Source of the DNA: Winslowiella toletana
GTDB lineage: Bacteria; Pseudomonadota; Gammaproteobacteria; Enterobacterales; Enterobacteriaceae
Reading direction: 5' to 3'
NCBI RefSeq assembly: GCF_032164335.1
Contig: NZ_CP134152.1
Coordinates: 4,340,001-4,404,000, forward strand
Length of the DNA: 64,000 nt
Shown here: positions 41,938 through 53,883 of the stretch, piece by piece
Layout: each line of letters opens with the position of its first letter
How positions within the stretch are numbered: the first letter of the stretch is position 1
Made by a program: the position numbers and the translations under genes
The notes under the pieces: model-generated
Database searches by the model: none
Told to the model about the DNA's origin: nothing
The model's input: the letters and a program-made list of their open reading frames with translations, nothing else

Positions 41938-42291
41938 CTACAACTTGTCAACTGCGTCCCGTTGTAGCCAGTCGCCACTTTCGATGCGTTGCCGACCGGC
42001 AACAGAACGCTGATACACATACAGCCAGGCACTACCGTACGGCGTCTGCACCAGCTGACGCTTGTACTCTCCGCCTTTGGAACGCAGGGCATCCAGTTCA
42101 CCCAACATGGCGGCATCGATCCGGTAAACTTCGCAATAAACCTGGCCCGATCCTTGAACCACGCCAGGGTAATGGCCCAGACTGTAGAGCTCATAGCCTT
42201 CGATCAGATGATCGCCCAGCCATTGCCCGTTAGTCATCCAGTGACTGTTACCCTGCTTGCGCCGTAAACTGCCGTAGACAATTATTCGCAT
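41938..42291 (-). CDS. ytfP: gamma-glutamylcyclotransferase-family protein YtfP
   Basis: 117 residues with the N-terminal YGSLR motif and the compact fold of the GGCT/AIG2 family. The cellular reaction is not established for YtfP; glutamyl cyclotransfer is the family activity. It is third in the tamA-tamB-ytfP operon, three bases after tamB, as in E. coli. It marks the backbone side of the right island boundary. Confidence 0.9.
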   Translation of the reverse strand: MRIIVYGSLRRKQGNSHWMTNGQWLGDHLIEGYELYSLGHYPGVVQGSGQVYCEVYRIDAAMLGELDALRSKGGEYKRQLVQTPYGSAWLYVYQRSVAGRQRIESGDWLQRDAVDKL

Positions 42292-42293
42292 TG

Positions 42294-45200
42294 CTAAAAC
42301 TCAAACTGATAGAGCACATCTAGTGCCTGATCAATACCAGACACCGCTTCCAAATAGAATTTCGGCATAAGGCGATAACGCAAGGTTAACGTCGCCAGTG
42401 AATCAAATATGCCAACACCGTATTTCACCTGCAGACCCGGCAGCACATAGCCACTGACCTGCACCTGCTGACTGTCGCCAACACCTGCCGTATCAAGTGC
42501 CAGGTTACTGACGCCGAATGTCTCGCCGATTTTACCCATAACCTGCCCACTTTGTGCAACCCCTAAACCGACCAGGGCTGAAGTTAGCGCATTACCGTCG
42601 CCATCCGAATTGAGTCCCTGACCACGTAACAGGTAGGACAAGGCTTCCTGCTGTGACATCGCCGGGTCGGCGAAGATCTCAACTTTCGGCTCATCGGCCA
42701 GGCCTGTGACGCGCAGCCCGGCGGTCACGTCATTTTCAGTGGCTTCCGGATTACGGATGGCTTCGAGGTTAAGATACGGCTGATCTGGCGGTCCGGCAAA
42801 CTGTAGCTCACCTTTACGCACGATAAGATCCTGACCGTAGGCGTGGAAGCGACCAGATGGAATGTTAATCTGGCCATTCAGCCCCAGCCCGCGTTTATCC
42901 TGAACCAGCTTCAGATCGCCATTCAGTCGGGCTTTCAGGCCAAAGGCGTCAAGACGAACATCATTGCCGATATGAATCACCAGATTACTGTTGATCGGAA
43001 TCGCGGCAGATTTTGGTGCAATCGGCTGCAGATTTTGATCCAGCATCACCTCATCAGACGAAACTCCAACCGCACTTTCCGGTACTTCCTGCACGGTAAT
43101 CCGCGCCCACGGAATATCTACCCGACCATCCAGATTAAACATCGATGGCGTCGCCTGGAATACCAGATCCGGCGAGACATCCATCCGCACCATTGGCGGC
43201 ACGGTTACGCGAACCCGGTTGCCCTTCGCCGCAACGCGCGCGCGCCAGTTATCCAGCTGGCTCCAGTCGGCATCACCATTCAGGTTGATCTGCCCTTGCG
43301 AGGTCTGAATTAAGCCCTCCAGCGTCGAGCTCATACCGTTAAACAGCATCGTCAGATTGGCACTGGTGAGATCGACCGGCATAAAGTTACCGTCGACATC
43401 GACATTGCGCAGCGCCAGCTGGCCAAATACCTGCGGGCGTTGCAGATTACCGCCAAGACGCAGGCCGGCGTTCAGCACGCCAGCCACTTTCTCACCCTGC
43501 ATCAGCGCGGGATTCAGCATCGCCAACGACAGATCGGTAATATTTACGTTACCGGATAAGGTGCGACGACCTTCAGGATCGGCAATTTGTACATTACCAT
43601 CCAGCTGGCCATTGTTGGCAATACGGATTAACCAGTCGAGCTGGGCGCGACCGTTGCGTAACGCCGCATTCAGGTTAAGAGTATTGAAAGCAATCGGCAG
43701 CGTGTTGCCCTGCACATCCTGCTCGAGCTTAACACCATTCCCTTTCAGTGAGACCCGCCCCTGCGGCAGGCCGCCATTGGCCGTCCAGCTGACTTCGGCA
43801 TCACCGTTAAATACGCCGCTCAGCGCGGTTTCCTCAGGCATGAAAGGTTTGATCATCGCCAGGTCAAAACGGTTCAGCACCACGCGCGCATGGCCGCTCG
43901 GGCCAGCCTCGATGGTTTGCGGCACGCAGAGCTGCGCATTCGGATTCTGCCAGCAGTGCGCGCCAATACTGGCAGTCTGAGTGCTGTTGAGATAATCGAT
44001 GGTCATCGCGCGTGACAAACGCCACTCACCCACCGGCGTATCGAAGCGGGTATTGTTCAGTGAACCTTTCCAGCGCTGCTCTTTGCGATCAAAACTGCCA
44101 CTCAGCGCCAGCTGACCGGAAACCGGCTCGCCCTGCACATTCAGTTTCAGCTGATGCTGCTTTTCATTACCGTCGGCGTTCAGCGTCAGCAGATTAATAG
44201 CCAGCGCATCCTGCTTCAGTTGTTCAACGCGGATCGCCAGTTTGCCCTGAATCTGATCGCTGGAGCGCACATCACCGTCAACTTTCACCCGACCAATACT
44301 CATCTGCTGCCAGCGTAAGCCGGTCGCAGTCAGGTCAGCCAGTAACTGTGGCGCTTCCAGGTTGCCGCGTGCCTTGATATTGCCCTTCACTACGCCGCCC
44401 AGTCCCGGTAGCGCATTATCGAGATGCTGGGCGTCGATATCCGCATCCAGATTCAGTGTTTCACCGAGTGAACCTTTGACGTTGACGTTGTTGCGACCAA
44501 GCACCAGCTTGATGCCGGGAATGTCCCACTGGTTATAGCTATTGCCATACAGTGAGCCATTGGCGGTAACCGCGTTCTGCTTCACATTGCCACGCAGTGC
44601 CAGTTCCGGAACCCGCACCTGCCAGCTGCCGCCGTACAGACTGCCTCGGGTGGTAATTTTACCGTCCAGTTTTGCCGGCCAGTCAGGATACTGTTTCGCC
44701 GTGTTGATGCCGGCGAGCGTTAACTCACTGCGCCAGCTAATCGCTTTGCTCCAGTCCACCACCGCCGTGAGGTCGGTATTGCCCTGCAGCGCGGCCAGAC
44801 GCAGTTTATCGAGGGTAAACTGCTCGATATTGCCCTTACCGTCCAGCGTCACTGTGGCAGGAGGGATGGCTTCGCCCTTCAGCGCCGTACGCAGCGACAT
44901 CACGTAATCCGTCGCCTTACCGCTGAATTTGAAGTTGAAATTATCGGCCTGGTACTGCACCGGTCCGGTCAGTGGCCAGCGAAATTGCGGGCTACTGAGC
45001 GTCATTTCCAGCGGTAGACCCACCTGTGCCAGTTCAGTTTGCGCATCAAGCTGAGCCGGTATTGGCCCGGATAGATTCAGCGCCAGCTTCAGTTGGTCGC
45101 GCATCTCGCCGCCGAGCGTCAGTTTGATCTTTTCGCCTTTCAGCGGATCGATATTTAGCGTGCTGTTGACGGTAAAATCTAGCGGCCAGTTATCCGACAG

Positions 45201-46064
45201 CTGTGCCTGACCGCTGGCATTCAGCAGCCCCTGCGGCGAATCCACGTCCAGCGTTTCAAGATGCAGCAGGCGATCTTCGGTTTTCGCTTTCAGTAACAGA
45301 CGGTTAACCAGAATATCGGTGTCACCAGTGATGCGCAGCTGTTCGCCAACCACCTCCTGCACATTAATATCCAGCGGCAGGCGGAAATCTGGCAATTCCG
45401 GCAGCAGGGGTTGCGCAAACATCTCCTGCAGCGTTTCACCTAAAGGCTTTTCGCCAGCTTGCGGCTGCTGGACTTTTGGCTGCACCACCTGCTCATCGGC
45501 CACTTTGGCCGCCTTAGGCAGCGCCACCAGCAGGCTCTGAATGCGGGTCGGGGTTAAGGTCATCGCACGACCTTGCCAGTTCATCCCGGTAGAAAAATCG
45601 AGCAGAGAAACGGTGGTATCATCGATTTTCACGTTGATGTTATGCAGCGCCACGCGGCGTAAAGTCAGCGGATAAGGCGTGGAGAGATCGCCCATTGCGC
45701 TCTCTTCCTGCGGCGCAGGCTCGGCCGAAGGTGCCATTTTCTTGCTGTCGACGACGACGTTAACGTCTTTCAGCGACAGATCGTTGATACAAAACGCCGA
45801 ACGCTTCAGGCAGCCGAGCTGCACCGCAAGGTGAAATTCTCCGGCATTTACCGTCACGCCCGGCATTTCATACTGAATACCGCTTAGCGTCAGGTTGCGC
45901 CAGCCACCGTCGACCTGCTTAATTTCCAGCCCCGGCACCCAGCGCGAGGCACCGTTAAGCAACAGATGCAGCCCGGTAGTGGTACCAATTAAAAACGCCA
46001 CGCCGCCAAGCAGCAGCAGGATAAAAATCAGAATGCCAATCAGGACCTTCTTCCAGCGACTCAT
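42294..46064 (-). CDS. tamB: translocation and assembly module / lipid transport protein TamB
   Basis: 1256 residues (E. coli 1259). One N-terminal membrane anchor ([20 protein letters not shown]) is followed by a very long beta-rich periplasmic region and the C-terminal DUF490/TamB domain ([20 protein letters not shown] ... [10 protein letters not shown]). It spans the periplasm as a groove-shaped bridge between the inner membrane and TamA, moving phospholipids and assisting outer membrane protein assembly. It overlaps tamA by four bases. Confidence 0.97.
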   Translation of the reverse strand: MSRWKKVLIGILIFILLLLGGVAFLIGTTTGLHLLLNGASRWVPGLEIKQVDGGWRNLTLSGIQYEMPGVTVNAGEFHLAVQLGCLKRSAFCINDLSLKDVNVVVDSKKMAPSAEPAPQEESAMGDLSTPYPLTLRRVALHNINVKIDDTTVSLLDFSTGMNWQGRAMTLTPTRIQSLLVALPKAAKVADEQVVQPKVQQPQAGEKPLGETLQEMFAQPLLPELPDFRLPLDINVQEVVGEQLRITGDTDILVNRLLLKAKTEDRLLHLETLDVDSPQGLLNASGQAQLSDNWPLDFTVNSTLNIDPLKGEKIKLTLGGEMRDQLKLALNLSGPIPAQLDAQTELAQVGLPLEMTLSSPQFRWPLTGPVQYQADNFNFKFSGKATDYVMSLRTALKGEAIPPATVTLDGKGNIEQFTLDKLRLAALQGNTDLTAVVDWSKAISWRSELTLAGINTAKQYPDWPAKLDGKITTRGSLYGGSWQVRVPELALRGNVKQNAVTANGSLYGNSYNQWDIPGIKLVLGRNNVNVKGSLGETLNLDADIDAQHLDNALPGLGGVVKGNIKARGNLEAPQLLADLTATGLRWQQMSIGRVKVDGDVRSSDQIQGKLAIRVEQLKQDALAINLLTLNADGNEKQHQLKLNVQGEPVSGQLALSGSFDRKEQRWKGSLNNTRFDTPVGEWRLSRAMTIDYLNSTQTASIGAHCWQNPNAQLCVPQTIEAGPSGHARVVLNRFDLAMIKPFMPEETALSGVFNGDAEVSWTANGGLPQGRVSLKGNGVKLEQDVQGNTLPIAFNTLNLNAALRNGRAQLDWLIRIANNGQLDGNVQIADPEGRRTLSGNVNITDLSLAMLNPALMQGEKVAGVLNAGLRLGGNLQRPQVFGQLALRNVDVDGNFMPVDLTSANLTMLFNGMSSTLEGLIQTSQGQINLNGDADWSQLDNWRARVAAKGNRVRVTVPPMVRMDVSPDLVFQATPSMFNLDGRVDIPWARITVQEVPESAVGVSSDEVMLDQNLQPIAPKSAAIPINSNLVIHIGNDVRLDAFGLKARLNGDLKLVQDKRGLGLNGQINIPSGRFHAYGQDLIVRKGELQFAGPPDQPYLNLEAIRNPEATENDVTAGLRVTGLADEPKVEIFADPAMSQQEALSYLLRGQGLNSDGDGNALTSALVGLGVAQSGQVMGKIGETFGVSNLALDTAGVGDSQQVQVSGYVLPGLQVKYGVGIFDSLATLTLRYRLMPKFYLEAVSGIDQALDVLYQFEF

Positions 46065-47800
46065 AGTTCAGGCCCCAGTCCAATGTAAAACTGCAATCCA
46101 TGTTCCTCTCTGTCACCAATCGGTCGGGCAATATCGAGCTTGATCGGCCCAACCGGAGACTGCCAGCGCACGCCAAAACCGGCGCCGGTTTTAAAGTCAT
46201 CCTTTTTGATGTCATTCACCGCTTCACCGGAGTCAACGAACACCGCGCCCCACCATTTGCCAGTGACGTTGTACTGATATTCCAGCGAGCCGGTGACCAG
46301 TTTCGAGGCACCGGTCAGCTTGCCTTCACTGTCACGCGGTGAAATGCCTTTGAATTTATAGCCGCGAATGCTGCGGTCGCCACCGGCGAAGAAGCGCAGA
46401 TCCGGCGGTACGCGCTCAAAGTCATTGGTTTCGATCCAGCCAAGGTTGCCACGCGCCACAAAGCGGTGCTTTTCGGCCAGCGTACGGATCCAGACGTTTT
46501 GCGCCTGCAACACCGCAAAGTCGACGTCTGAGCCCCAGGTGGTGTCGGAGACATCGACCGAGTAACGCTGCGAGTCGCCCCAGACCGGCATCAGGCCACC
46601 GCGCGAGCGGGTACGGTTAATACTCAGGCCCGGATAAAGCAGCATGGTGGTGTTCGTCACGCTGCCCTGGGTAAAGTGATCGAGACTCCAGCGCAGGTTA
46701 ATCGCTTTCTGCCAGCCGCTGCTCAGATCCCAGTAACGGGAAACGGCCAGGGTGGTGGAATCTGCTTTGGTATCATTCAGGTCAGTACGTTTCACCCCGC
46801 CCTGCAGCAGATAATATTGCTCAAGCGGGCTTTTTAGCAGCGGAACTTTGTAGCTGAAATCGAGCTGCTGTTCCGGCGCAGAGATATTAGCGCTGGTGGC
46901 AAAGCTATGGCCGCGCGAGTTGACCCACGGCTTTTTCCACGTTGCTTTGACACGCGGACCGACGTCAGTTGAGTAGCCAACACCGGTTTCAATGGTGTTC
47001 TCAGTACGTGGCGAGACCACGCCATTCAGTGGCAACACTTTGCTTTCGCGCGCTTCAGCAAATTCTGGCGCAACGACCACGGAATTAAACCAGCCGGTCG
47101 CGGATAAGCGACGATTCAGCTCGGACAGATCGCGTGAACTGTAGTAGTCGCCTTTTTTAAACGGCACCAGATTTTGCAAATACTCTTCGCGGATCTGCGA
47201 GCCTTCAAAACTAACATCGCCGAAGCGGTAACGCTGACCGCTGTCATAATCAATATCCCAGAACGCTTCGTGGCGCTCTACTGAGACGCCGAGTTGGCTT
47301 TTGAGGAATTCGCCATCAAAATAGCCATTGCGCAGCGCGAGATTGGTGAAGTTACTTTTGAAGCTGTCGAATTTGCCGTGATTGAGAATGGTGCCATCAG
47401 CGGGTGTCCCCTCGCGCACCATTCTGAGGTAGTCCTCATCATTACGTGCCTCACCGCGCAATATCACCGTCGTACCGGCGATTCTCACCGGTTCACCGGC
47501 TTTCACCCGGGCAATCAGTACCGGACGGCCGCCCTCAGCCGGCGCGGGGCGCATCTCAAAATCGATATCGGGTTGGTAGTAACCCAGCGCGCGCAAACCT
47601 TCCTTTATCGCATTCGAAACGCGTGCACGAAAGCGCCCGTCAGCAGAGATTTCATCAGTGCTGATGGTTGAAAGACGTGCCCTGACGTTTTTTTGTAAAT
47701 CCCCGGATAAACCTTCAACCTGCAAGCGGATAGTCGCGGCCTGTGTCACAGGCGCGGCAATCAGCAGACAGTACATGCAGTACACATGAATTCGTGGCAC
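46061..47800 (-). CDS. tamA: outer membrane assembly factor TamA
   Basis: 579 residues, Omp85 family. A signal peptide (cleaved after THQA-type site APVTQA) precedes three POTRA domains and a 16-strand barrel with the motif [20 protein letters not shown] and a final aromatic beta signal ending IGLGPEL. It starts with GTG at 47800, with AGGAG five bases upstream. It acts with TamB at the outer membrane. The usual upstream neighbour msrA is not present here. Confidence 0.97.
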   Translation of the reverse strand: MPRIHVYCMYCLLIAAPVTQAATIRLQVEGLSGDLQKNVRARLSTISTDEISADGRFRARVSNAIKEGLRALGYYQPDIDFEMRPAPAEGGRPVLIARVKAGEPVRIAGTTVILRGEARNDEDYLRMVREGTPADGTILNHGKFDSFKSNFTNLALRNGYFDGEFLKSQLGVSVERHEAFWDIDYDSGQRYRFGDVSFEGSQIREEYLQNLVPFKKGDYYSSRDLSELNRRLSATGWFNSVVVAPEFAEARESKVLPLNGVVSPRTENTIETGVGYSTDVGPRVKATWKKPWVNSRGHSFATSANISAPEQQLDFSYKVPLLKSPLEQYYLLQGGVKRTDLNDTKADSTTLAVSRYWDLSSGWQKAINLRWSLDHFTQGSVTNTTMLLYPGLSINRTRSRGGLMPVWGDSQRYSVDVSDTTWGSDVDFAVLQAQNVWIRTLAEKHRFVARGNLGWIETNDFERVPPDLRFFAGGDRSIRGYKFKGISPRDSEGKLTGASKLVTGSLEYQYNVTGKWWGAVFVDSGEAVNDIKKDDFKTGAGFGVRWQSPVGPIKLDIARPIGDREEHGLQFYIGLGPEL

Positions 47801-48349
47801 GCTTACTCCTGTTTCTCTTGCCAGCCCTTGTTCCAGATGGGCGAATCGTTATATGAACAGCAAACCATTGTACTGCCGGGATAATTTCAGAAAGGCACCT
47901 TATTCACTTCCTGTCCCGCACAGCTTAACTATTCGCTAAAATGCAGCATAAACGCAAATTTTACGCGTTATTGTCTGAAAACCCATGACAGTACACAACA
48001 GCGGATCGCAAATCGCAACCCACTGGAGTGTAACCCGCGAATGTCATTAGACAAGACTGGAAGTGGCGCTTAACCTGATACTTTGATGATTAATTAACAT
48101 TGCTGTCTATTTTTTAATCACACGCGTAACCACTAGCCGCCCGATATAGCCTGCTGCTATAATGCGCAGCGAAGATCTGACCAGGGTCTGATAAATTCTG
48201 CCCGACCGTGCCCTATCTGTTATGGTCGCACTAACGCAGACATTTTTGGCATGGGCAGCCGTTTTATTAATGACATGTACAGGAAGTACGTGGAATCCCG
48301 CGCCACACCAAGCCAAAAATGACAAGAGAAACAAACCTACGGAAAATCT
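47801..48349. other. intergenic region tamA / ytfL without msrA
   Basis: 549 bp between divergent genes. In E. coli msrA lies here; I find no msrA coding sequence or remnant in any frame. The right half holds an inverted repeat CATTTTTGGC (48241-48250) / GCCAAAAATG (48312-48321), 28 bp upstream of the ytfL start, which suggests a structured ytfL leader. A 75-codon minus frame at 48107-48334 was not accepted. Confidence 0.6.
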
Positions 48350-49681
48350 ATGCTAGATAGCCTGCTTGTCATATTACTGCTAATCGCGATCAGTGCCTTT
48401 TTCTCCCTGTCGGAGATTTCGCTGGCTGCCGCCCGAAAAATTAAACTTAAACTGTTGGCCGATGAGGGCAACATTAACGCGCAACACGTGTTGAAGATGC
48501 AGGAAACGCCCGGCATGTTCTTTACCGTGGTGCAGATTGGCCTGAATACCGTGGCTATTCTCGGCGGTATCGTCGGTGATGCCGCCTTCTCTCCTGCTTT
48601 CCGCACGCTGTTTGAGCGATTAGCCCCACCGGAACTGGCAGAACAGTTGAGTTTTATCTGTTCATTTACCCTTGTCACCAGCTTCTTTATTCTGTTTGCC
48701 GATTTAACCCCAAAACGTATCGGCATGATTGCGCCGGAGGCTATTGCGCTGCGCATTATCAATCCGATGCGCTTTTGCCTGATGATTTTCCGTCCGCTGG
48801 TGTGGTTCTACAACGGCATGGCGAATATGATTTTTCGCCTGTTTAAAATTCCGATGGTGCGCAGAGATGACATCACCTCTGATGATATCTATGCGGTGGT
48901 GGAAGCCGGTGCGCTGGCCGGGGTACTGCGTAAGCAGGAGCATGAGCTGATTGAGAACGTGTTTGAGCTTGAATCACGTACCGTGCCCTCTTCAATGACC
49001 TCGCGCGAGAATATCGTCTGGTTTGATCTGCACGAAGATGAAAACAGCCTGAAAGAGAAAATTGCCCGCCATCCGCACTCAAAATTTCTGGTTTGTAATC
49101 AGGATATTGACCATATCGTTGGCTATGTGGACTCCAAAGAGCTGTTGCTGCGCGTGCTCGGCAATCAAAGCATGACGCTGAGCAGCGGCGTGCAGATTCG
49201 CTCGGCATTAATCGTACCGGACACCCTGACGTTGTCTGAGGCGCTGGAGAGTTTTAAAACCGCCGGTGAAGACTTTGCGGTCATCATGAACGAATATGCA
49301 CTGGTGGTGGGGATTATCACGCTGAATGACGTCATGACCACGCTGATGGGCGATCTGGTCGGTCAGGGCATGGAAGAGCAGATTGTTGCCCGTGACGAGA
49401 ACTCCTGGCTGGTTGAAGGCGGTACGCCGATTGATGATGTTATGCGCGTGCTGGATATCGATGACTTCCCGCAGTCCGGTAACTACGAAACCATTGGCGG
49501 TTTTATGATGTATATGCTGCGCAAAATCCCGAAACGTACCGATTTCGTAAAGTTTGCCGGCTATAAATTTGAAGTGGTAGATATCGACAGCTATCGCATC
49601 GATCAGTTACTGGTGACACGTATCGTTGAACGCCCGGTTTCTACGATTACGCTGCCAAAAGCGGTTGAAGCCGAAGAGTAA
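48350..49681 (+). CDS. ytfL: CorC/UPF0053-family membrane exporter YtfL (PaeA)
   Basis: 443 residues: N-terminal DUF21 membrane domain with three to four helices (LLVILLLIAISAFFSLSEIS; GLNTVAILGGIVGDAAF), two CBS domains (residues ~205-335) and a C-terminal CorC/HlyC domain (ENSWLVEGGTPIDDVMRVLD). In Salmonella and E. coli this protein (PaeA) was linked to cadaverine and putrescine export. The ribosome site is weak (ACGGAAAATCT). A hairpin GGGAGCC / GGCTCCC at 49706-49725 follows the stop. Confidence 0.92.
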   Translation: MLDSLLVILLLIAISAFFSLSEISLAAARKIKLKLLADEGNINAQHVLKMQETPGMFFTVVQIGLNTVAILGGIVGDAAFSPAFRTLFERLAPPELAEQLSFICSFTLVTSFFILFADLTPKRIGMIAPEAIALRIINPMRFCLMIFRPLVWFYNGMANMIFRLFKIPMVRRDDITSDDIYAVVEAGALAGVLRKQEHELIENVFELESRTVPSSMTSRENIVWFDLHEDENSLKEKIARHPHSKFLVCNQDIDHIVGYVDSKELLLRVLGNQSMTLSSGVQIRSALIVPDTLTLSEALESFKTAGEDFAVIMNEYALVVGIITLNDVMTTLMGDLVGQGMEEQIVARDENSWLVEGGTPIDDVMRVLDIDDFPQSGNYETIGGFMMYMLRKIPKRTDFVKFAGYKFEVVDIDSYRIDQLLVTRIVERPVSTITLPKAVEAEE

Positions 49682-49705
49682 ACCAGGCAGGGATAAAAAC
49701 ATCAA

Positions 49706-49725
49706 GGGAGCCGATGAGGGCTCCC
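49706..49725 (+). terminator. hairpin after ytfL
   Basis: 7-bp stem GGGAGCC / GGCTCCC, 24 bases after the ytfL stop. No T run follows, so termination is uncertain. Confidence 0.4.
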
Positions 49726-49779
49726 ATGGGTTGCTTCATAAACCCGGATGCAGTGGCGGCATATTGATTGCCGCCGGTC

Positions 49780-49986
49780 TCAGTTAAACTCAGTCTGTAA
49801 TCTCAGAACCTGGCGATTAACTTCCGACATAACGCTATAGTGCTGCTTATCTTTGATGCGCGGGATAAGAATTTTACCCTTATCGAATTCAAACGCACCG
49901 ACATCCTTGATATACAGCCTTCCTCTGAACAGCGTTTTTACATACTTTGCGACCTGCAATGGGTTGTAACGCTGGAATATTTTCAT
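49780..49986 (-). CDS. ytfK: small stringent-response-linked protein YtfK
   Basis: 68 residues, matching E. coli YtfK in size and sequence ([40 protein letters not shown]). DUF1107 family; in E. coli it binds SpoT and shifts it toward (p)ppGpp synthesis. It lies tail to tail with ytfL. A GGCGGC / GCCGCC hairpin lies directly after its stop (about 49753-49775). Confidence 0.93.
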   Translation of the reverse strand: MKIFQRYNPLQVAKYVKTLFRGRLYIKDVGAFEFDKGKILIPRIKDKQHYSVMSEVNRQVLRLQTEFN

Positions 49987-50311
49987 TCTGTACTAGCTCC
50001 TGACAGTTAAGTCCTTCACTACGCTTCGTCGTGGCCAAATTCGGTACGAACTCCTGAAGCGCAAATTGCTGAAAAATTATAGAACAACATTCCTTACCGT
50101 GGTTCCGAAAAGCGAACTTTTTTACTGAACTGACATAACATTACAGAATAGTCTGTTAATTACGTCATGCTATTCAGTATAAACCTTCACTCAGCATGGA
50201 TTTGTGCAGCATGCCGCAAAGCTGACAGTTCGATGCGACAGACGCATCATCCACGCTTATTATTGCAGAATCATGACCAAGTGGTCGGATCACCTGAATA
50301 TCGGAGTCATA
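49987..50311. other. divergent intergenic region ytfK / ytfJ
   Basis: 325 bp, AT-rich around 50060-50170. It should hold both promoters. A CTGACATAACATTACAG stretch at 50130-50146 loosely recalls a PhoB box (ytfK belongs to the pho regulon in E. coli), but the second half matches poorly. Confidence 0.35.
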
Positions 50312-50869
50312 ATGATTACTGCCCGCTGTTTAGCCATTGCTCTGTCACTGTTACTGCCGCTCAGTGCCGGTGCTCATAACTTTGTAGAGGGGCAACGCGT
50401 AGCCCCGGTCGGCATCGCCGATAAGGGCGAACTTTCCTGGCAACAAGATCAGTTTAGTTATAAAAACTGGAACAGCGCCCAGCTCAGTGGAAAAGTGCGG
50501 GTCATCCAACATATTGCCGGTCGGTCTTCAGCCAAAGAGGCAAATGCGGCGCTGATTGAAGCGATCAAAGCCGCTCAGCTGCCGCACGATCGCTATCAGA
50601 CCACGACAATAGTGAATACCGATGACGCAATTCCCGGCACCGGTATGTTTGTCCGTAGCAGCATTGAAAGTAATAAAAAGCAGTATCCGTGGTCGCAGTT
50701 TATTGTCGACAGTAATGGCGCGGCAAAACAGGCATGGCAACTGGAGAAAGGCGGATCGGCGATTGTGGTGCTGGATAAACAAGGAACCGTGCGTTACGCA
50801 AAAGATGGCGCGTTGACGCAGGATGAAGTGAAACAGGTAATTGCCTTACTGCATAACTTGTTGAAGTGA
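50312..50869 (+). CDS. ytfJ: periplasmic thioredoxin-fold protein YtfJ
   Basis: 185 residues (E. coli 184). Signal peptide (CLAIALSLLLPLSAGA, then HNFVEGQ). The remaining sequence fits the YtfJ family, a thioredoxin-like fold without a CxxC pair; its function is not established. ATG 50312 has CGGAG five bases upstream; in-frame starts from 50204 are not family-like. A GGCGGCG-TTTT-CGCCGCC hairpin at 50908-50925 follows. Confidence 0.9.
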   Translation: MITARCLAIALSLLLPLSAGAHNFVEGQRVAPVGIADKGELSWQQDQFSYKNWNSAQLSGKVRVIQHIAGRSSAKEANAALIEAIKAAQLPHDRYQTTTIVNTDDAIPGTGMFVRSSIESNKKQYPWSQFIVDSNGAAKQAWQLEKGGSAIVVLDKQGTVRYAKDGALTQDEVKQVIALLHNLLK

Positions 50870-50907
50870 TGGATTAAAAGAACGCCTTAACATCACCTTT
50901 CGGTAAA

Positions 50908-50925
50908 GGCGGCGTTTTCGCCGCC
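50908..50925. terminator. convergent hairpin ytfJ / cysQ
   Basis: 7-bp perfect stem GGCGGCG / CGCCGCC with TTTT loop, between the ytfJ stop and the cysQ stop. Confidence 0.55.
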
Positions 50926-50935
50926 CGTGATACGG

Positions 50936-51682
50936 TCAGAAAATCGACACCCGGAACCCCGGGTTCAGGAATGACTCGCGCGGGGTATAGTCCAGCGTCT
51001 GGCCTTTCCAGTCATGCACATGGGCTCCGGCAGCAATAGCCACCGCATGGCCTGCGCCGGTATCCCAGATATTGGTTGGCCCAAAACGTGGATACAGCTG
51101 CGCTTTGCCTTCCGCCACCAGGCAGAACTTCAGCGAAGAGCCAATGGCGGTAGTCTGATGCTCGCCCATCTGGTCCAGATACTCTTTCAGTTCTTCATCA
51201 GAGCTGGCATGAGAACGGCTAATCACCACCAGCGGTGGACGCGCATCGCGTACCTGAATCTGCTCCTGATGGCCGCCCTCTTCTTTCCATGCCTTACCAG
51301 CCGCCGCCGAATACATCACGCCAATCGCTGGCGCATAGACCACACCCAGCACCGGAACACCCTTATCAATCAGGGCAATATTCACGGTAAATTCGCCGTT
51401 GCGCTTAATGAACTCTTTGGTGCCGTCCAGCGGGTCAACCAGCCAGTAGCGCTGCCAGTGCTGACGCACCTCCCAGCTTGCGGGATCCTCTTCCGACAAC
51501 ACCGGAACATCCGGCGTCAGTGAACTTAACCCCTGTACAATCACTTGATGTGCCGCGATATCCGCTGCGGTAACCGGAGAATCATCAGACTTGTGAGAAA
51601 CGTCAAGCGGTGCCTGGCCATCGTATACCTGCATAATGGCCTCGCCCGCTTCACGCGCCAGCTGGCAAATTTGCTCTAACAT
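50936..51682 (-). CDS. cysQ: 3'(2'),5'-bisphosphate nucleotidase CysQ
   Basis: 248 residues, inositol-monophosphatase superfamily. Metal-binding motifs SEEDP and [19 protein letters not shown] and the C-terminal [17 protein letters not shown] are intact. It converts the sulfate-assimilation by-product PAP to AMP and phosphate, protecting the cell from PAP build-up. Divergent from cpdB, as in E. coli. Confidence 0.96.
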   Translation of the reverse strand: MLEQICQLAREAGEAIMQVYDGQAPLDVSHKSDDSPVTAADIAAHQVIVQGLSSLTPDVPVLSEEDPASWEVRQHWQRYWLVDPLDGTKEFIKRNGEFTVNIALIDKGVPVLGVVYAPAIGVMYSAAAGKAWKEEGGHQEQIQVRDARPPLVVISRSHASSDEELKEYLDQMGEHQTTAIGSSLKFCLVAEGKAQLYPRFGPTNIWDTGAGHAVAIAAGAHVHDWKGQTLDYTPRESFLNPGFRVSIF

Positions 51683-51895
51683 TTTTCACCTCATGATTTC
51701 ATTCGTTGTAGCGAACACTATGCAGATCATAGCAGTTTGTCACCGTTCGCTGATTAAACTCAGTGTATTCCGTGACGGATACCATGACATATTTTTCCGT
51801 GGCAGATCACAATATTGTGAGATTAAACGTAATGTTTTCAGCGTATTTTGAGATCCTAAGTAAATTATGCTGGATGTAATTAACGGGAGAATGGA

Positions 51896-53839
51896 ATGTT
51901 TAAGCCTTGCATGACGCTGCTGGCAGTGATGGTAGCAACCACGGTAAATGCCGCGACGGTCGATCTGCGTATTCTGGAAACCACCGATCTGCACAGCAAT
52001 ATGATGGACTTCGATTACTACAAAGATACACCGAGTGAGAAATTCGGGCTGGTACGCACCGCCACCCTGATCGAAGCGGCGCGTCAAGAGAGTAAAAACA
52101 GCGTGCTGGTCGATAATGGTGACATTATTCAGGGCAGTCCGCTTGGCGACTACATGGCAGCAAAAGGGCTGAAACAGGGTGATATTCATCCGGTATACAA
52201 AGCGATGAATACTCTTGATTACAGCGTCGGTAATCTCGGCAATCACGAATTCAACTACGGCCTCGATTATCTGCACAAAGCAATCAGCGGTGCGCGTTTT
52301 CCCTATATCAATGCCAACGTGATTGATGTGAAAAGCGGTAAACCGCTGTTTACGCCCTTTCTGATCGAGCCGCTTGAGGTCACTGACCGCGAGGGTAAGA
52401 CGCACCAGCTTAAAATTGGCTATATCGGCTTTGTGCCACCACAAATCATGGTGTGGGATAAAGCCAATCTGCAGGGCAAAGTGACGGTTGACGATATCAC
52501 CGAAACTGCGCGTAAGTGGGTGCCGGAAATGCGTAAACAGGGCGCGGATATTGTGGTCGCCATTCCGCACTCCGGGCTTTCCAGTGAGCCATACAAAGCG
52601 TTAGCGGAAAACTCTGTTTACTATCTCAGCCAGGTGCCGGGCATTGATGCGATTATGTTTGGTCACGCCCATGCGGTTTTCCCCAGCGAAGATTTCGCCG
52701 CGATTAAGGGTGCGGATATCAGCCAGGGCACGCTGAATGGTATCCCGGCGGTCATGCCGGGGATGTGGGGCGATCATCTCGGCGTGGTCGATATGGTGCT
52801 CGATAACCACGGTGGCAAATGGCAGGTCAGCAGCGCCAAAGCAGAAGCGCGCCCGATTTATGATAAAACGGCGAAAAAGTCGCTGGCAGCAGAAGATCCG
52901 GCGCTGGTGAAGGTTCTGGCTGACGATCATCGCGCAACCCGCGAATTTGTCAGTAAACCGATCGGTAAATCGGCTGACGTGATGTACAGCTATCTGTCAT
53001 TGGTGCAGGCCGATCCTACCGTACAGATCGTTAATAAAGCGCAGATTGATTATGTAAAACATTATATTCAGGGCGATCCTGACCTGGCGAATCTGCCGGT
53101 ATTGTCTGCCGCCGCGCCGTTTAAGGCCGGCGGACGCAAAAACGATCCGGCCAGCTATGTGGAAGTGGAAAAGGGTCAGCTGACCTTCCGTAACGCCGCC
53201 GATCTCTATCTTTACCCCAACACGCTGGTGGTGATGAAAGTCAGCGGAGAGCAGGTGAAAGAGTGGCTGGAGTGTTCTGCCGGACAGTTCAATCAGATAG
53301 ATGCCAATAGCGGCAAACCGCAATCGCTGATTAACTGGGATTTCCGCACCTATAACTTCGACATGATCGATGGCGTCAGTTATCAGATTGATATCACCCA
53401 ACCGGCGCGCTATGACAGTGAGTGCCAGCTGATTAATGCCGACGCTTCACGTATTAAACAGTTGACCTGGCAGGGCAAGCCGGTTGATCCAAAGGCGACA
53501 TTCCTGGTGGCAACCAACAACTATCGCGCCTATGGCGGCAAGTTTGCCGGTACTGGCGATCAATATGTGGCATTTGCTTCACCGGATGAAAACCGCTCGG
53601 TGGTTGCGGCCTGGATCAGCGCCGAGAGCAAAGCACGGGGAGAAGTGAACCCGCAGGTGAATAATAACTGGCGACTGGCAGCCATTGACAGCAAGCAACC
53701 ACTGGATATTCGATTCGAAACTTCACCGACGGACAAGGCAACGGCGTTTATTCAGCAGCACGCGCAGTATCCGATGACGCAGAAAGGGAGTGATGACATC
53801 GGTTTTGCCATCTGGAGCCTGGATCTCAGCAAGCATTAA
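51896..53839 (+). CDS. cpdB: periplasmic 2',3'-cyclic-nucleotide 2'-phosphodiesterase / 3'-nucleotidase
   Basis: 647 residues (E. coli 647). Signal peptide ([14 protein letters not shown]). The metallophosphoesterase domain has [28 protein letters not shown] and GNHEFNYG; the C-terminal 5'-nucleotidase domain starts near residue 360. It degrades cyclic and 3'-nucleotides for salvage. The start at 51896 follows GGGAG by seven bases. Confidence 0.97.
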   Translation: MFKPCMTLLAVMVATTVNAATVDLRILETTDLHSNMMDFDYYKDTPSEKFGLVRTATLIEAARQESKNSVLVDNGDIIQGSPLGDYMAAKGLKQGDIHPVYKAMNTLDYSVGNLGNHEFNYGLDYLHKAISGARFPYINANVIDVKSGKPLFTPFLIEPLEVTDREGKTHQLKIGYIGFVPPQIMVWDKANLQGKVTVDDITETARKWVPEMRKQGADIVVAIPHSGLSSEPYKALAENSVYYLSQVPGIDAIMFGHAHAVFPSEDFAAIKGADISQGTLNGIPAVMPGMWGDHLGVVDMVLDNHGGKWQVSSAKAEARPIYDKTAKKSLAAEDPALVKVLADDHRATREFVSKPIGKSADVMYSYLSLVQADPTVQIVNKAQIDYVKHYIQGDPDLANLPVLSAAAPFKAGGRKNDPASYVEVEKGQLTFRNAADLYLYPNTLVVMKVSGEQVKEWLECSAGQFNQIDANSGKPQSLINWDFRTYNFDMIDGVSYQIDITQPARYDSECQLINADASRIKQLTWQGKPVDPKATFLVATNNYRAYGGKFAGTGDQYVAFASPDENRSVVAAWISAESKARGEVNPQVNNNWRLAAIDSKQPLDIRFETSPTDKATAFIQQHAQYPMTQKGSDDIGFAIWSLDLSKH

Positions 53840-53844
53840 CAGAA

Positions 53845-53871
53845 CGGGCGGCGTGATTACATCGCCGCCCG
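53845..53871. terminator. convergent hairpin cpdB / fklB
   Basis: 9-bp stem CGGGCGGCG / CGCCGCCCG between the two stops, the same GGCGGC-GCCGCC type as at 50908 and 63644. No clear T run. Confidence 0.55.
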
Positions 53872-53883
53872 CAACCTGCAAGA

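Noticed and set aside
48107..48334. 75-codon minus-strand frame upstream of ytfL
   Set aside because: It runs through the presumed ytfL leader, has no ribosome site and no similarity to MsrA.
50130..50146. PhoB box before ytfK
   Set aside because: Only the first half-site fits; the second repeat has several mismatches, so it was recorded only as a remark.
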